A stretch of 64,000 nucleotides of DNA from the NCBI RefSeq assembly GCF_020091585.1, contig NZ_CP083582.1:5528536-5592535 (forward strand). The letters are read 5' to 3'. The DNA is from Kovacikia minuta CCNUW1. Lineage in GTDB: Bacteria; Cyanobacteriota; Cyanobacteriia; Leptolyngbyales; Leptolyngbyaceae. This document shows, piece by piece, positions 15,945-25,212 of this stretch. The translations under genes were made by a program, and so were the position numbers. The notes below the pieces were generated by a model. It did no database searches. It saw only the letters and a program-made list of their open reading frames with translations, and was not told the DNA's origin. Numbering within the stretch: position 1 is the first letter of the stretch; the number at the start of each line of letters is the position of its first letter.

Positions 15945-16133
15945 AGTTAATTGTCGCTCAACATACTCACCACACACAATGTAAAAAAAACGTCCGTGTA
16001 GTTTGGCTTGAAGTGCGATTGCCCCTCCCCGTAGGGTATGGGGTTTGGTGAATGCAAACGAAGCTAGCTGTAAATCCTGACGAACCTGCAAGGTCAGGCG
16101 ATCGCTTCACCCAAGACCTCGGAGGTCTAAGGA
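15945..16133. other. Short intergenic spacer with small palindrome
   Basis: No gene. The palindrome AGACCTCGGAGGTCT at 16114-16128 lies just after the YoeB-type stop codon on the minus strand, but no T-run follows it, so a terminator role is uncertain. A run of eight A at 15984-15992 lies near the insertion-sequence end. Confidence 0.4.
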
Positions 16134-16412
16134 TTAGACTTCATAGTGATATTTGCAAGCAGCAACGATAATTTCATCGTCTGTCACGGTATATATCAAC
16201 CGATGCTCATCATTAATCCGGCGTGACCAGAAGCCGCTTAAGTCGTGCTTGAGGGGTTCAGGCTTGCCTAAACCTGCAAACGGAGAGCGATCGATGTCTT
16301 TCAGCAGTTCCAGAATCTTCTTATGGAGCTTCTTATCGAGTTGCGCCAATTCGGTGAAGTCCTCAAAAGCACCTGCATCAAAAAAATAACTCTGCGCTTC
16401 ACTCCAGTTCAT
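16134..16412 (-). CDS. yoeB: YoeB/Txe-family toxin
   Basis: 92 residues from ATG 16412, close to the usual 84-90; an earlier in-frame start at 16451 would overlap the antitoxin by more than 50 nt. Typical blocks are NWSEAQSYFFDAGAFEDFTELAQLD (with helix variation), LLKDIDRSPFAGLGKPEPLK, LSGFWSRRINDEHRLIYTV and the C-terminal AACKYHYEV with the catalytic His-Tyr region. Family members are RelE-fold ribonucleases that cleave mRNA in the ribosomal A site. The gene follows its antitoxin with a 14-nt overlap and is probably autoregulated by the complex. Confidence 0.88.
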   Translation of the reverse strand: MNWSEAQSYFFDAGAFEDFTELAQLDKKLHKKILELLKDIDRSPFAGLGKPEPLKHDLSGFWSRRINDEHRLIYTVTDDEIIVAACKYHYEV

Positions 16413-16623
16413 CCAGATTGACTTCAACCAGGTTCGATCGCGGCTTAACATTTACAACCGCTTGTAGCAGCCGCATGCGATTCGGTTCAGAAGCCATCAG
16501 GTAGGCTGTTTCATCCACACCATAAACAATGATCTCGATCTCCTGATCCTTAAAGGTTGCCTTTAAACCAGCTAAAAAATTTTCGTCGAGTTCATTGGCA
16601 TTCAAACGATAAACAGTTTGCAT
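16399..16623 (-). CDS. Antitoxin of the YoeB-type pair
   Basis: 74 residues. It begins MQTVYRLNANELDENFLAGL, then KDQEIEIIVYGVDETAYLMA and ends RSNLVEVNLDELE. It is not a textbook Phd/YefM sequence, but matches the short antitoxin type that precedes YoeB-like toxins in cyanobacteria: an N-terminal DNA-binding and dimer region, then an acidic, Leu-rich tail that would wrap the toxin. AGGAG sits only 2 nt before the ATG, an unusually short spacing. The overlap with the toxin gene (16399-16412) indicates coupled translation. Confidence 0.8.
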   Translation of the reverse strand: MQTVYRLNANELDENFLAGLKATFKDQEIEIIVYGVDETAYLMASEPNRMRLLQAVVNVKPRSNLVEVNLDELE

Positions 16624-16829
16624 AGCTCCTTTTGTGATCAGTCAAAATTCTGAATTTACTAATTTAATGTTAGACGCTTTCTGAGGACTGCGCCGCTGGT
16701 TCTGGAAGTCTTTCATCGCTATCCAAACTCTTCAAGCTGAAGCAATCCTGGGATGGATGCGATCGCCCCTCTCAACTGGCGATTGATTCCCTGACACCTA
16801 CCACCTACCACCTGCTATACAATGGCACG

Positions 16830-17678
16830 ATGTTCGATAACATCTGCAAGTTCCTGGCAGAAACCTTCCCCACCGACTTCGCCACCTGGCTCCTGGGAGA
16901 ACCGATTACGCTGACAGAGCTAAGCCCGTCGGAACTCTCACTAGAACCGATTCGCGCTGACGCCCTGATCTTGCTGCAATCGGATCAAGTAGTTTTGCAT
17001 CTGGAGTTCCAAACCCAACCGAAGCCAGACATCCCCTTTCGCCTGATTGACTACCGCCTGCGAGTCTATCGCCGCTTTCCCCACAAACGGATGCGGCAAG
17101 TGGTGATTTATTTGCAACCCACCACCTCCGATCGGGTGCAGCAAACGACCTTTGTGCTGGAAAGCACGCGCCATGAGTTTGAGGTGATCCGATTGTGGGA
17201 GCAGCCCACTCGTGCCTTTCTCCAGGCTCCTGGACTATTGCCCTTTGCGGTGTTGAGTCAGACGAGCGATCGCATTAGCACCCTCCAACAGGTTGCTCAG
17301 GAGATTGATCAGATTGCTGATTCTCGTTTGCAGGGCAATGTGGCAGCATCCACGTTTATCCTCGCTGGGCTACTATTGGAGCAAGAAGTCATTCAACAAG
17401 TCTTGCGGAGGGATGTCATGCAAGAGTCTGTGACCTATCAAGCGATTAAAGCAGAAGGACGACAAGAAGGGCGACAAGAAGGACGACAGGAAGGACGACA
17501 AGAAGGAGAACGATCGCTGGTTCTGCGGCTGCTGACTCGCCGGGTTGGAGAGATCCCAGAAACGCTGCGATCGCACATTGAAACCTTGTCATTGGAGCAA
17601 TTAGAGAACCTGGGCGAAGCCCTGTTGGATTTCAAGACGATCGTCGATTTAGAAGTCTGGTTCAGGGCATTGAACTAG
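16830..17678 (+). CDS. Rpn family (PD-(D/E)XK) recombination-promoting nuclease/putative transposase
   Basis: 282 residues. The N-terminal nuclease domain has the acidic strand RADALILL followed by VLHLEFQTQ (the E-x-Q half of the active site), then DIPFRLIDYRLRVYRRF and VVIYLQPT. A helical middle (STLQQVAQEIDQIADSR, FILAGLLLEQEVIQQVLRR) leads to a tandem GRQE repeat at residues about 210-226, encoded by 12-bp DNA units, and a C-terminal domain (LVLRLLTRRVGEIPETLRSHIETLSLEQLENLGEALLDF, DUF4351-like). Family members cut DNA and promote RecA-independent recombination in E. coli. A truncated duplicate with the same upstream sequence lies at 18838-19351. Confidence 0.88.
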   Translation: MFDNICKFLAETFPTDFATWLLGEPITLTELSPSELSLEPIRADALILLQSDQVVLHLEFQTQPKPDIPFRLIDYRLRVYRRFPHKRMRQVVIYLQPTTSDRVQQTTFVLESTRHEFEVIRLWEQPTRAFLQAPGLLPFAVLSQTSDRISTLQQVAQEIDQIADSRLQGNVAASTFILAGLLLEQEVIQQVLRRDVMQESVTYQAIKAEGRQEGRQEGRQEGRQEGERSLVLRLLTRRVGEIPETLRSHIETLSLEQLENLGEALLDFKTIVDLEVWFRALN

Positions 17679-17726
17679 CGGTTGGTGGCGATTCGGTTCA
17701 GAGCCATGAGATAAGCGGAGGGCGCA

Positions 17727-18290
17727 CTACTCCGCTAACCAGCTAAACAGCTCTCCAACTGTCAACTGAATATCGGTCGCAAACGATGGCACGGGTAAAA
17801 GCTGCTCTGCAATATCAAACACTCGTACCGTGCGATCGCCAAAGTAAACAAACACGACTTCCTCGTCTGGGTCAATCAACCAACCCATCTGAGTTCCGTG
17901 GTCGAGACAGTGCAAGATATTTCTGATCACTCTAGTGGGACTTTGATCCGGAGACAGAATTTCAATCGTCCAATCGGGAGGAATCTCAAACGAGTTCAAA
18001 ACCTTACCATTTTCATCACGCGGAATTCGATCCCAGGTAAACACAGCTACATCTGGAACGGTTGAGCGCCCCCCAAAGGTGCAGCGTAGCTCAGGGAAAG
18101 CACGAGCAATCTGCTTGTCTCGCAAGGGACGATCGACGGCAAAGGTTAACTCTCGCTGAACAGTACTATGTTTTCCCTGTGGCATTGGCTTCTGAATGAT
18201 TTGACCTTTGATATACTCACTGGCAGGTTTGGTTTCAGGTCGTTTCAAAAACTCTTCTAGCGTCAGGGACTTAGCGGGGGTTTGAACCAT
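17727..18290 (-). CDS. Uma2 family endonuclease (DUF820)
   Basis: 187 residues from ATG 18290; a GTG at 18299 is an alternative. It has the PD-(D/E)XK layout of Uma2 proteins: LTLEEFLKRPETKPASEYIKG, the strand RSTVPDVAVF with the first Asp, PPDWTIEILSPDQS with the Glu-containing strand, and GWLIDPDEEVVFVYFGD near the C terminus. It lies between the intact Rpn nuclease gene and the decayed copy, on the opposite strand, within a locus rich in duplicated nuclease genes. The role is unknown, as for the family. Confidence 0.87.
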   Translation of the reverse strand: MVQTPAKSLTLEEFLKRPETKPASEYIKGQIIQKPMPQGKHSTVQRELTFAVDRPLRDKQIARAFPELRCTFGGRSTVPDVAVFTWDRIPRDENGKVLNSFEIPPDWTIEILSPDQSPTRVIRNILHCLDHGTQMGWLIDPDEEVVFVYFGDRTVRVFDIAEQLLPVPSFATDIQLTVGELFSWLAE

Positions 18291-18481
18291 GAGCCTCACC
18301 TCTAAGGGTTTAGAACTCTAAGATATCATCTTCCTTAAAGTCACGATCGCTCCCTCTAAAAAACAACCTGCCCGGATTTAGATCCCCGACTTCTGATCAC
18401 AGCCAGCCCTGCAAAGCTTAACCTGCTTTAGGAGTCGGGGATCTTGGCGTCTGCGATCGCCCCGGATTCCGATCCCCAGCT

Positions 18482-18674
18482 TCAAACTACACCCCACTGC
18501 GCCAGGAAGCCTCCATTGCCCAGATCCAACAAATGGGCATTTCACAACACCATCCTGGAAGCCAAAAACGCTGTCATTGCCCAATTTGGAGCTGGCAGCA
18601 GCGAAGCCCAAACCGTCGGACGCAAGAAAAAGTCTGCCAACAAACGCCCCGTGCGGCAGAAGAAAGCAGCCTAA
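18482..18674 (+). pseudogene. Fragment of a small hypothetical gene with one frameshift
   Basis: The frame reads NYTPLRQEASIAQIQQMGIS, then QH, and then must jump by one base to continue ILEAKNAVIAQFGAGSSEAQ, then TVGRKKKSANKRPVRQKKAA and stop. Removing one C from the CC at about 18550-18551 restores a single frame. No clear start codon is seen upstream; an inverted repeat (GATCCCCGACT / AGTCGGGGATC) occupies that region. The basic C terminus is typical of small cyanobacterial hypothetical proteins. Function unknown. Confidence 0.5.
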
Positions 18675-18680
18675 AGCATC

Positions 18681-18763
18681 GTTACAGTCCGAGAAACCGG
18701 GTTTCTGATGAGGATGTGCAATAAAACTTGGGCATCCACAGAAGAAACCCGGTTTCTGTACCG
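18681..18763. repeat. AGAAACCGGGTTTCT-type repeat, copy G1
   Basis: Two copies of GAAACCGGGTTTCT, itself a palindrome, sit about 55 bp apart in inverted context, so the unit can fold into a long hairpin. Related copies are at 30761-30831, 33203-33273, 59604-59695 and 63806-63899. Confidence 0.75.
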
Positions 18764-18837
18764 ATTCTCAACACCTTCTGCGAATCAACGACCAATCTTC
18801 CTGACTACCGCCCACCACCTGCTATACAGTGGCACGA

Positions 18838-19351
18838 TGTTTGACAACATCTGCAAATTCCTGGCGGAAACCTTCCCCACCGACTTTGCCACCTGGCTCC
18901 TGGGAGAACCGATTACCCTGACCAGACGAGCGATCGCATTAGCACCCTCCGGCAGGTCGCTCAGGAGATTGATCAGATTGCTGATTCTCGTTTACAGGGC
19001 AATGTGGCAGCATCCACGTTTATCCTCGCTGGGCTACTATTGGAGCAAGAAGTCATTCAACAAGTCTTGCGGAGGGATGTCATGCAAGAGTCTGTGGCCT
19101 ATCAAGCGATTAAAGCAGAAGGACGACAGGAAGGACGACAGGAAGGACGACAAGAAGGAGAACGATCGCTGGTTCTGCGACTGCTGACTCGCCGGGTTGG
19201 AGAGATCCCAGAAACGCTGCGATCGCACATTGAAACCTTGTCATTGGAGCAATTAGAGAACCTGGGCGAAGCCCTATTGGATTTCAAGACGATCGTCGAT
19301 TTAGAAATCTGGCTTAAGGCATTGGACAGTTTTATTGCCTGTCCTGATTGA
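18838..19351 (+). pseudogene. Truncated, frameshifted duplicate of the Rpn nuclease gene
   Basis: The copy shares its upstream 25 bp (CACCTGCTATACAGTGGCAC) and its first 29 codons with the gene at 16830, then jumps from the ITLT codons to the codons after LSQTSDR. About 346 bp are lost, which removes the nuclease active site (RADAL and LEFQ) and shifts the frame. The C-terminal part (LQGNVAASTFILAGLLLEQE to the end) remains nearly identical, with three rather than four GRQE units. A recent duplication followed by deletion between short CAG-type matches explains it. Confidence 0.85.
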
Positions 19352-19397
19352 AACCCGGTTGCTTGAATACGGCAATGAATGGTTGCCTCACAAAACG

Positions 19398-20978
19398 CTA
19401 ACGCCTTCTGCGACTGCCACTACTTCCCAGGATGCCGCCCAAAACGCCACGGGCAATGCTCTTGCCAAAGGAACCTCCCACCGCTCGTCCCGCATTCCCA
19501 GCAATATCCATCAGCAGTTTTTCCCGCTCCCTTGCAATTCGGGCTTCTTCTTTCGCCTGGGCAGCGGCGGCTTTCTCTGCCTGTTTCTGTGTCAGAGCCG
19601 CTTCTTTCTCGGCTTGCTTGCGTTCAATTTCTGCCTGTTTCTCCGCTGCTACTTTTGCTGCGGTTGCGTCAGCTAATCTGGCAGCAGTTTCCGTTTTTTG
19701 TTTGAGAACTTCGTAGGCTGACTCGCGATCGTCCTCTTCTTTATAATGACCGTACAGCACCGAATTCTGAATGATTTGCTGACGCTGCTCAGGAGTGATG
19801 GCTCCAATCTGACTAAAAGGTGGCAGGATGTAAGCCTGCTCTACCATTCCTGGCGCGCCCTGATCATCCAAAAAGGAGACCAGCGCTTCACCTGTACTGA
19901 GTTCCGTAATGACCTGTTCCACCTTCAGCATTGGGTTTGAGCGAAAGGTATTCGCTACCGCTTTCACTGCCTTTTGGTCTACAGGTGTAAACGCTCGCAG
20001 AGCGTGTTGAACCCGATTTCCCAGTTGCCCCAGCACTTTTGCCGGGATATCCATCGGGTTTTGAGTACAGAAATAAACACCGACGCCTTTAGAACGAATT
20101 AACCGCACAACCTGCTCGATTTTGTCTTGCAAAGCATCGGGGGCATTGTCAAACAAAAGATGCGCTTCATCGAAGAAGAAGAGTAGCTTCGGTTTATCTA
20201 AATCCCCCTCTTCGGGTAACTGCTCAAACAATTCCGATAGCAACCAGAGCAAAAAGGTGGCATAGAGCTTGGGAGATTGCATTAACCGATCGGCAGCCAG
20301 AATGTTAACCACTCCATGACCATTGGCATCCATCCGAAGCAAATCCATCAAATCAAGTGCAGGTTCACCCAAAAATTTGTCTGCCCCTTGTTGCTCCAGG
20401 GTCAGGAGTCCGCGTTGAATTGCGCCCACACTGGCAGCCGAGATGTTGCCGTACTCGGTTTTAAATTGTTTGGCATTGTCGCCCGCGTATTGGATGAGTG
20501 CCCGTAAATCTTTGAGATCAGTCAGCAACAAGCCCGTATCATCCGCAATTTTGAAGGCAATATTGAGGACACCTTCCTGCGTGTTGTTCAGGTTTAGCAG
20601 ACGGGATAGCAGTAACGGTCCCATCTCAGAGATAGTGGTACGGAGTGGATGCCCCTGTTCACCGAAAACATCCCAGAATTCAACGGGACAACTTGCAAAT
20701 TGAAAGTCGGTTAAACCCAGCTGTTGGAGGCGATCGCCAATTTTAGGTTTCTCTACTCCTGTCTGACTGATGCCGGACAAATCCCCTTTGATATCCGCCA
20801 GGAAAACAGGCACCCCAATTTTGCTGAAGCGCTCTGCAATCACTTGCAGTGTAACGGTTTTTCCAGTTCCCGTTGCGCCAGCAACCAACCCATGACGGTT
20901 TGCCATGGAGGGCAAGATGAGACATTCCTTGCCGACTTTGAGTGGGTCTCCCTTGGCAATAAGCAGAGGGTTAGACAT
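19398..20978 (-). CDS. HerA-like ATPase (DUF853 family)
   Basis: 526 residues from ATG 20978; a TTG at 21011 is less likely. The ATPase core has Walker [19 protein letters not shown] at about residues 34-50 and Walker [16 protein letters not shown] at about 270-285, with [34 protein letters not shown] and [14 protein letters not shown] between and after. Residues about 425-500 are a highly charged Ala/Lys/Glu coiled coil, followed by a Gly-rich, basic end ([13 protein letters not shown]). DUF853 proteins are HerA/FtsK-type motors; no partner nuclease gene such as NurA is adjacent. The role is unknown, with DNA translocation inferred from the fold. Confidence 0.87.
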   Translation of the reverse strand: MSNPLLIAKGDPLKVGKECLILPSMANRHGLVAGATGTGKTVTLQVIAERFSKIGVPVFLADIKGDLSGISQTGVEKPKIGDRLQQLGLTDFQFASCPVEFWDVFGEQGHPLRTTISEMGPLLLSRLLNLNNTQEGVLNIAFKIADDTGLLLTDLKDLRALIQYAGDNAKQFKTEYGNISAASVGAIQRGLLTLEQQGADKFLGEPALDLMDLLRMDANGHGVVNILAADRLMQSPKLYATFLLWLLSELFEQLPEEGDLDKPKLLFFFDEAHLLFDNAPDALQDKIEQVVRLIRSKGVGVYFCTQNPMDIPAKVLGQLGNRVQHALRAFTPVDQKAVKAVANTFRSNPMLKVEQVITELSTGEALVSFLDDQGAPGMVEQAYILPPFSQIGAITPEQRQQIIQNSVLYGHYKEEDDRESAYEVLKQKTETAARLADATAAKVAAEKQAEIERKQAEKEAALTQKQAEKAAAAQAKEEARIAREREKLLMDIAGNAGRAVGGSFGKSIARGVLGGILGSSGSRRRR

Positions 20979-21102
20979 GGTGGCGATCGCTTCCAGTAAA
21001 GGATTCTGCAATTATACAGAGAAGCTCTAAACGGGATGGAAGGTCTAGTAATAACCCAAATTCGTGGAATAATTCCAAGTGATCGGTGACAGGCGACCGT
21101 TT

Positions 21103-21292
21103 ATACCAATTTGAATTGAAAACGTGGCAGATCGGGTAGGGGCGTTTGGCCAAACACCCTTAGGGACGTGCCGGAAATACGATCCCACTGCTCATCCACC
21201 CATCCACTCATCCACCCTCTTCAACCTGGGACTTTATTTGTTAGCAGATCCCTTACAGGATGTTGATGTCCACGAAGACGATTTAATTTGGA
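21103..21292. repeat. Palindrome-centred repeat, copy E2, interrupted by a 90-bp insert
   Basis: The left half (ATACCAATTTGAATTG to GGCCAAACACCCTTA) and right half (TTACAGGATGTTGATG to ATTTAATTTGGAT) match the other E copies. Between them lie 21163-21252, absent from the others and flanked by TTA at 21160-21162 and 21253-21255. The insert begins GGGACGTGCC and ends GCAGATCCC, with weak end symmetry. It may be another small TNA-duplicating element. Confidence 0.65.
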
Positions 21293-21444
21293 TTATTCCT
21301 GCCTTCTGCCCCTTATCCCTAAGAATCGTGGGTTTAATAAATCCGCAAACTGTACGGGCGGGTTTAGCAGACTGCTCGGTGCCCTGCAACAGTTTGACAG
21401 CAAAACCCACCCCTACCAACGATCGAACTTAATTAATTCCCATC

Positions 21445-22276
21445 CTAGAGACCTTCGTGTTCAATCAGAAACACATTGGCATACAGACTGGCGCTAATTT
21501 GCTGTCCTTGTTGGGTCAAAGCAAGATAGCGTAAAGCATCCTGAATATAGGGATAAACGCCTTTCCAGTAGAATTGGGGATAACTGCGCCGCAAATCACC
21601 GGGATTGCGGTATCCCAACGATTTGTTGACCCCCGTTTCCTCAAATTCATAAAACAGGGCGGGAATCTTTCTCAGGTAGCGCAAATCGCTCAATTGCCCA
21701 ATCAAGTCAGAAGCCCGCACTAATCCGGGAAAGTTGATTGTGTCCTGGTGGTCTTCCGCCGCTGGAACCGGGAAACGTGTTAGCTCAATGTTCCGCTTGA
21801 TCATTTCAGTGTCGATCAGTTTGTGGCCACTGAACCGCTCTTCAATGAACAGTTTGCCGCGATCGACGTGGTAGGGAGTCAGACTGGGCATCCGTGCAAC
21901 CCGGAGGGAGAGAAATCATCGCTCCTTCCATTCCGGTGGCACACAAATTGTCCTGGTCATTTCGACAGACACCCCGGACATAGCCAATGTCATGGCAGAC
22001 CAGGGAAATCAGGAAATGGAGCCAATCTTCCGGGGTTACTCCACCTTCCCGAATGTGCTTGCCGCGTAAAATCTCCTGTCCCACCAGGGTAACCAGGATG
22101 GTATGTTCAACGTCGTGATAGAGAGCATCGCTGTTGGCAATGTTCTCCAGTGCCATGTTGCCAGCCCAGGCAATGATATCGGCATAATCCGGTTTGAAGT
22201 TACCATAGGTGCGTCGGTAGCCTGCCTTTAGCTGCTGGACAAACGCATCGGTCAAAATTTCGGTAGCGTTAAACAT
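21445..22276 (-). pseudogene. HD-domain metalloprotein (Npun_R2479 type), one frameshift
   Basis: About 276 residues in two frames. The first starts at ATG 22276 (GGAG 9 nt upstream): MFNATEILTDAFVQQLKAGY, with the metal-binding ALYHDVEHTILV and LVCHDIGYVRGVC motifs, and runs to ISLPPGCTDA. The second continues SLTPYHVDRGKLFIEERFSG to the end at 21445. Dropping one G from GGG at 21886-21888 joins them without loss of sense. Family members are cyanobacterial HD phosphohydrolase-like proteins of unknown substrate. All metal ligands are intact in the first part. Either a real frameshift or a base-calling error separates the halves. Confidence 0.75.
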
Positions 22277-22612
22277 ACTCAGGTTCTCCATACAACCCAC
22301 CTGGGGTGAACCGGGGGGGAGAGGTTCACCTTTCTACTATGCCGTGTGTCTCCTGAGTTGGGGGTGATAGTTCAAGTCAAAAAAAGTGATTCTTGTCCAG
22401 GAAGTGGGTGACGATTGTGTACCAGGATGGTGATGGGAAACTGTCCAGTCTGTGATGGCTGGTAGTAAAGGGAGTGATTGATATCACCCCGAGCAGAAAG
22501 CAAAGGGCAAAGAGCGGAGGGTAGGAGCCAGGAACCAGGGGTGAGAAGACCGGAAACACTGGGATGTAAAGAATTCTGAATCTGCAATCTGCCATTTACA
22601 ATCTGCAATCTT
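22277..22612. other. Intergenic spacer with simple-repeat text, no gene seen
   Basis: Positions 22370-22600 contain short degenerate repeats (GAGCAGAAAGCAAAGGGCAAAG, CAATCTGCCATTTACAATCTG) and no supported coding region. Neither flanking gene appears to extend into it. Confidence 0.5.
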
Positions 22613-23485
22613 CTAAGTTGCGGTTGCCTGATCAATTTGGGCGATTTCGGCGTCAGACAGCTTGACCTTGAGTGCGTTGAGGGAATCCTGAATTGTTTCT
22701 GGTTTACTGGCACCTGGAATTGGCAGCACGCAAGGCGACTTTGCCCGCAACCATGCCAGCACGATGCAATAAACGGAGACACCTTTTGCTTGAGCCAATT
22801 GGACGATCGCCCCAATTTCCAGCAATTGCCCGATTCGCTGGCTACCACCCAGGGGACTCCAGGGGAAAAAGGTTAACCCTTCCTGTTCGCAGTATGCCAA
22901 CACGCCATCCAATTCGGGTTGGCGATTCCAGGGGTTGTACTGGTTCTGCACCGAAACAATTTCCACGACATCTCGGGCACGTTTGATTTGCTCGACCGAG
23001 AAGTTGGAAACACCGACAAAGCGAAGCATTCCAGCGGCGATCGCCTCTTTAGCTGGAGCCAGAGATGCCTCAATGGTGTAGTTAGCATCAGGGGCATGAT
23101 ATTGCCAAACATCAATTGGTTTTTTACCGCCCAACGCCTCAAAGCTGCCCCGAATCGCTGCCCGTAAATGGTCGGGATTACCGTTCCGAGTCCAGGCCCC
23201 AGCGGGACGCATCAAACCCCCTTTGGTGGCGATTACAACCTGGTTAACGTCACCGCTGTATAGCTGAAGTGCTTTGTAAATTAACCGTTCATTATGGTGC
23301 TTGTCCGACTCGTCCTTACAATAGGAGTCTGCTGTATCGATCAGGGTAACGCCCAGATCAAGTGCCTGGTGCACGGTCGCGATCGCCTGTGCCTCAGGGG
23401 GACGATTGCTAAGAGATAGGCGCATTCCGCCTAACCCGATCGCACTAACCACAATATCGGTATTCCCTAATCGTTTTGTTTCCAT
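22613..23485 (-). CDS. Aldo/keto reductase
   Basis: 290 residues, a complete AKR barrel. Visible are the N-terminal GLGGMRLSLSNR, the catalytic Asp and Tyr in TLIDTADSYC, Lys in VVIATKGGLMRP, and His in IDVWQYHAPD. The C-terminal cofactor-binding stretch VLPIPGASKPETIQDSLNAL binds the NADPH phosphate in family members. The likely reaction is NADPH-dependent reduction of an aldehyde or ketone; the substrate cannot be told from sequence. It stands alone with AGGTAGG just upstream of the start. Confidence 0.9.
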   Translation of the reverse strand: METKRLGNTDIVVSAIGLGGMRLSLSNRPPEAQAIATVHQALDLGVTLIDTADSYCKDESDKHHNERLIYKALQLYSGDVNQVVIATKGGLMRPAGAWTRNGNPDHLRAAIRGSFEALGGKKPIDVWQYHAPDANYTIEASLAPAKEAIAAGMLRFVGVSNFSVEQIKRARDVVEIVSVQNQYNPWNRQPELDGVLAYCEQEGLTFFPWSPLGGSQRIGQLLEIGAIVQLAQAKGVSVYCIVLAWLRAKSPCVLPIPGASKPETIQDSLNALKVKLSDAEIAQIDQATAT

Positions 23486-23624
23486 AATTGCCTACCTTCC
23501 CATAGTCATCCTTAGCTCACCTTAATGCATCGCAATCCTCATCTGTCTTGAGAAATAGCCATTGCCTAATGGTTAGGACAGTTTATACCGTTAAAACCTT
23601 TGAGCACTGGCTGTTTCTTCCCTG

Positions 23625-23719
23625 ATATAGCGATCCTAGATGGATTGTGAGAAAGGATTCCAGTGGCATCCTTTCTCACAAAGACCCTCCATCTCAGAAC
23701 TGATATAGGACTGCTATAT
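23625..23719. repeat. 95-bp MITE-like repeat, copy D2
   Basis: Ends ATATAGCGATCCTA and the complement of TATAGCAGTCCTA match at 13 of 16 positions. Inside is the hairpin TGTGAGAAAGG / CCTTTCTCACA. The element is about 85-90% alike by eye to 11630-11722, and a partial third copy ends near 46160. No coding capacity. Confidence 0.7.
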
Positions 23720-23753
23720 CTGTAATAGGGAAATAGGTGGCCCGCAATTGAAA

Positions 23754-23779
23754 AAGGCTCCTGCAAAAGCAGGAGCCTT
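23754..23779 (-). terminator. Intrinsic terminator of psbDC
   Basis: The perfect 11-bp stem AAGGCTCCTGC / GCAGGAGCCTT has an AAAA loop. On the minus strand it is followed by a run of T (complement of AAAAA at 23751-23755). It begins about 48 nt after the psbC stop at 23827, where a terminator for the psbDC transcript is expected. Confidence 0.85.
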
Positions 23780-23826
23780 AATGATTAGACCAGTTTTTCA
23801 GCGGCGGCTGAAATTTACCTCAAACC

Positions 23827-25212
23827 CTAGTCAAGGTTGGGCATCGCCAACACGGGTTCGTTCTCGCGATCGATTCCCTTCTCAAAGCCAGCCGCAGCCG
23901 CACGGGCACGACCTGCATGCCAGAGGTGCCCGACCAGGAAGAAGAACGCCAACACAAAGTGAGACGTTGACAACCAGGAACGCGGAGATACGTAGTTAAA
24001 AGAGTTGATCTCTGTTGCGACGCCACCAACTGAGTTCAAAGAACCCAGAGGAGCATGGGTCATATATTCAGCCGCACGGCGAGCTTGCCAGGGCTGAATG
24101 TCATTCTTAATCTTGTTCAGGTCAAGACCATTAGGACCACGAAGAGGCTCTAACCAGGGACCTTGAAAATCCCAGAAGCGCATCGTTTCACCACCAAAGA
24201 TGATTTCACCGGTGGGGGAGCGCATCAGGTATTTACCCAGCCCCGTGGGACCTTGAGCAGACGCGACGTTCGCACCAAGACGCTGGTCACGAATCAGGAA
24301 GGTCAACGCTTGAGCTTGAGAAGCTTCTGGGCCTGTAGGACCGTAGAACTCACTGGGATAGGCTGTGTTATTGAACCAGACAAAGCAGGAAGCAATGAAG
24401 CCCATCAGGGACAAAGCACCGAGGCTATAGGAAAGATAAGCCTCTCCAGACCAGATGAAGGCACGACGTGCCCAAGCAAAAGGCTTGGTCAAAATGTGCC
24501 AGATACCGCCCGAAATCAGGATCAGACCGATCCAGATGTGTCCACCGACGATATCTTCCAGGTTATTCACACTGACGATCCAGCCCTCGCCACCAAAGGG
24601 AGAGCGCAGTAGATAGCCAAAGATGACTGCTGGGTTAACGGTTGGGTTCGTCACGACACGAACATCACCCCCACCCGGTGCCCAGGTATCATACAGTCCA
24701 CCAAAAGCCATAGCTTTGGCGACCAACAGCAGCGCACCAACACCCAGCAGGATCAGGTGATAACCGATGATGTTGGTCATCTGGTTCTTGTCGCGCCAGT
24801 CGTATCCAAAGAAGCTGGAGTATTCTTCCAGCGTGTCGGGACCTCGGACTGCGTGGTAAAGACCACCAATACCGAGTACAGCGGAAGAAATCAGATGCAG
24901 CACACCCACAACAAAGTAGGGGAAGACATCGATAACTTCACCACCGGGACCAACCCCCCATCCCTGACTTGCCAGGTGAGGCAACAGGATTAAGCCCTGC
25001 TCATACATGGGCTTTTCAGGAATAAAGTGAGCGACCTCAAACAAGGTCATTGCTCCAGCCCAGAAAACGATTAGACCAGCATGGGCAACGTGAGCACCCA
25101 GCAACTTACCAGACAGATTGATCAGACGAGCATTACCCGCCCACCAGGCGAAACCGGAGGACTGTAAATCGCGGTTGCCCGCTGTATACGAACCACTAGA
25201 GAGCGTTACCAC
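23827..25212 (-). CDS. psbC: Photosystem II CP43 chlorophyll-binding core antenna
   Basis: 461 residues from GTG 25212 (reads [12 protein letters not shown]), with AGGAGG 9 nt upstream. This start gives the normal CP43 length and a 17-nt overlap with psbD, typical of psbDC operons. Features are six hydrophobic spans, [20 protein letters not shown], the large lumenal loop with [20 protein letters not shown], the metal-cluster-side [14 protein letters not shown], and the C-terminal [22 protein letters not shown]43 binds chlorophyll a, passes excitation to the reaction centre and helps ligate the Mn cluster through the Glu in the GGETMRF loop. It is translated with, and terminated after, psbD. 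Confidence 0.97.
   Translation of the reverse strand: MVTLSSGSYTAGNRDLQSSGFAWWAGNARLINLSGKLLGAHVAHAGLIVFWAGAMTLFEVAHFIPEKPMYEQGLILLPHLASQGWGVGPGGEVIDVFPYFVVGVLHLISSAVLGIGGLYHAVRGPDTLEEYSSFFGYDWRDKNQMTNIIGYHLILLGVGALLLVAKAMAFGGLYDTWAPGGGDVRVVTNPTVNPAVIFGYLLRSPFGGEGWIVSVNNLEDIVGGHIWIGLILISGGIWHILTKPFAWARRAFIWSGEAYLSYSLGALSLMGFIASCFVWFNNTAYPSEFYGPTGPEASQAQALTFLIRDQRLGANVASAQGPTGLGKYLMRSPTGEIIFGGETMRFWDFQGPWLEPLRGPNGLDLNKIKNDIQPWQARRAAEYMTHAPLGSLNSVGGVATEINSFNYVSPRSWLSTSHFVLAFFFLVGHLWHAGRARAAAAGFEKGIDRENEPVLAMPNLD

Noticed and set aside
16114-16128. Terminator after the YoeB-type gene
   Set aside because: The palindrome is short and no T-run follows it on either strand.
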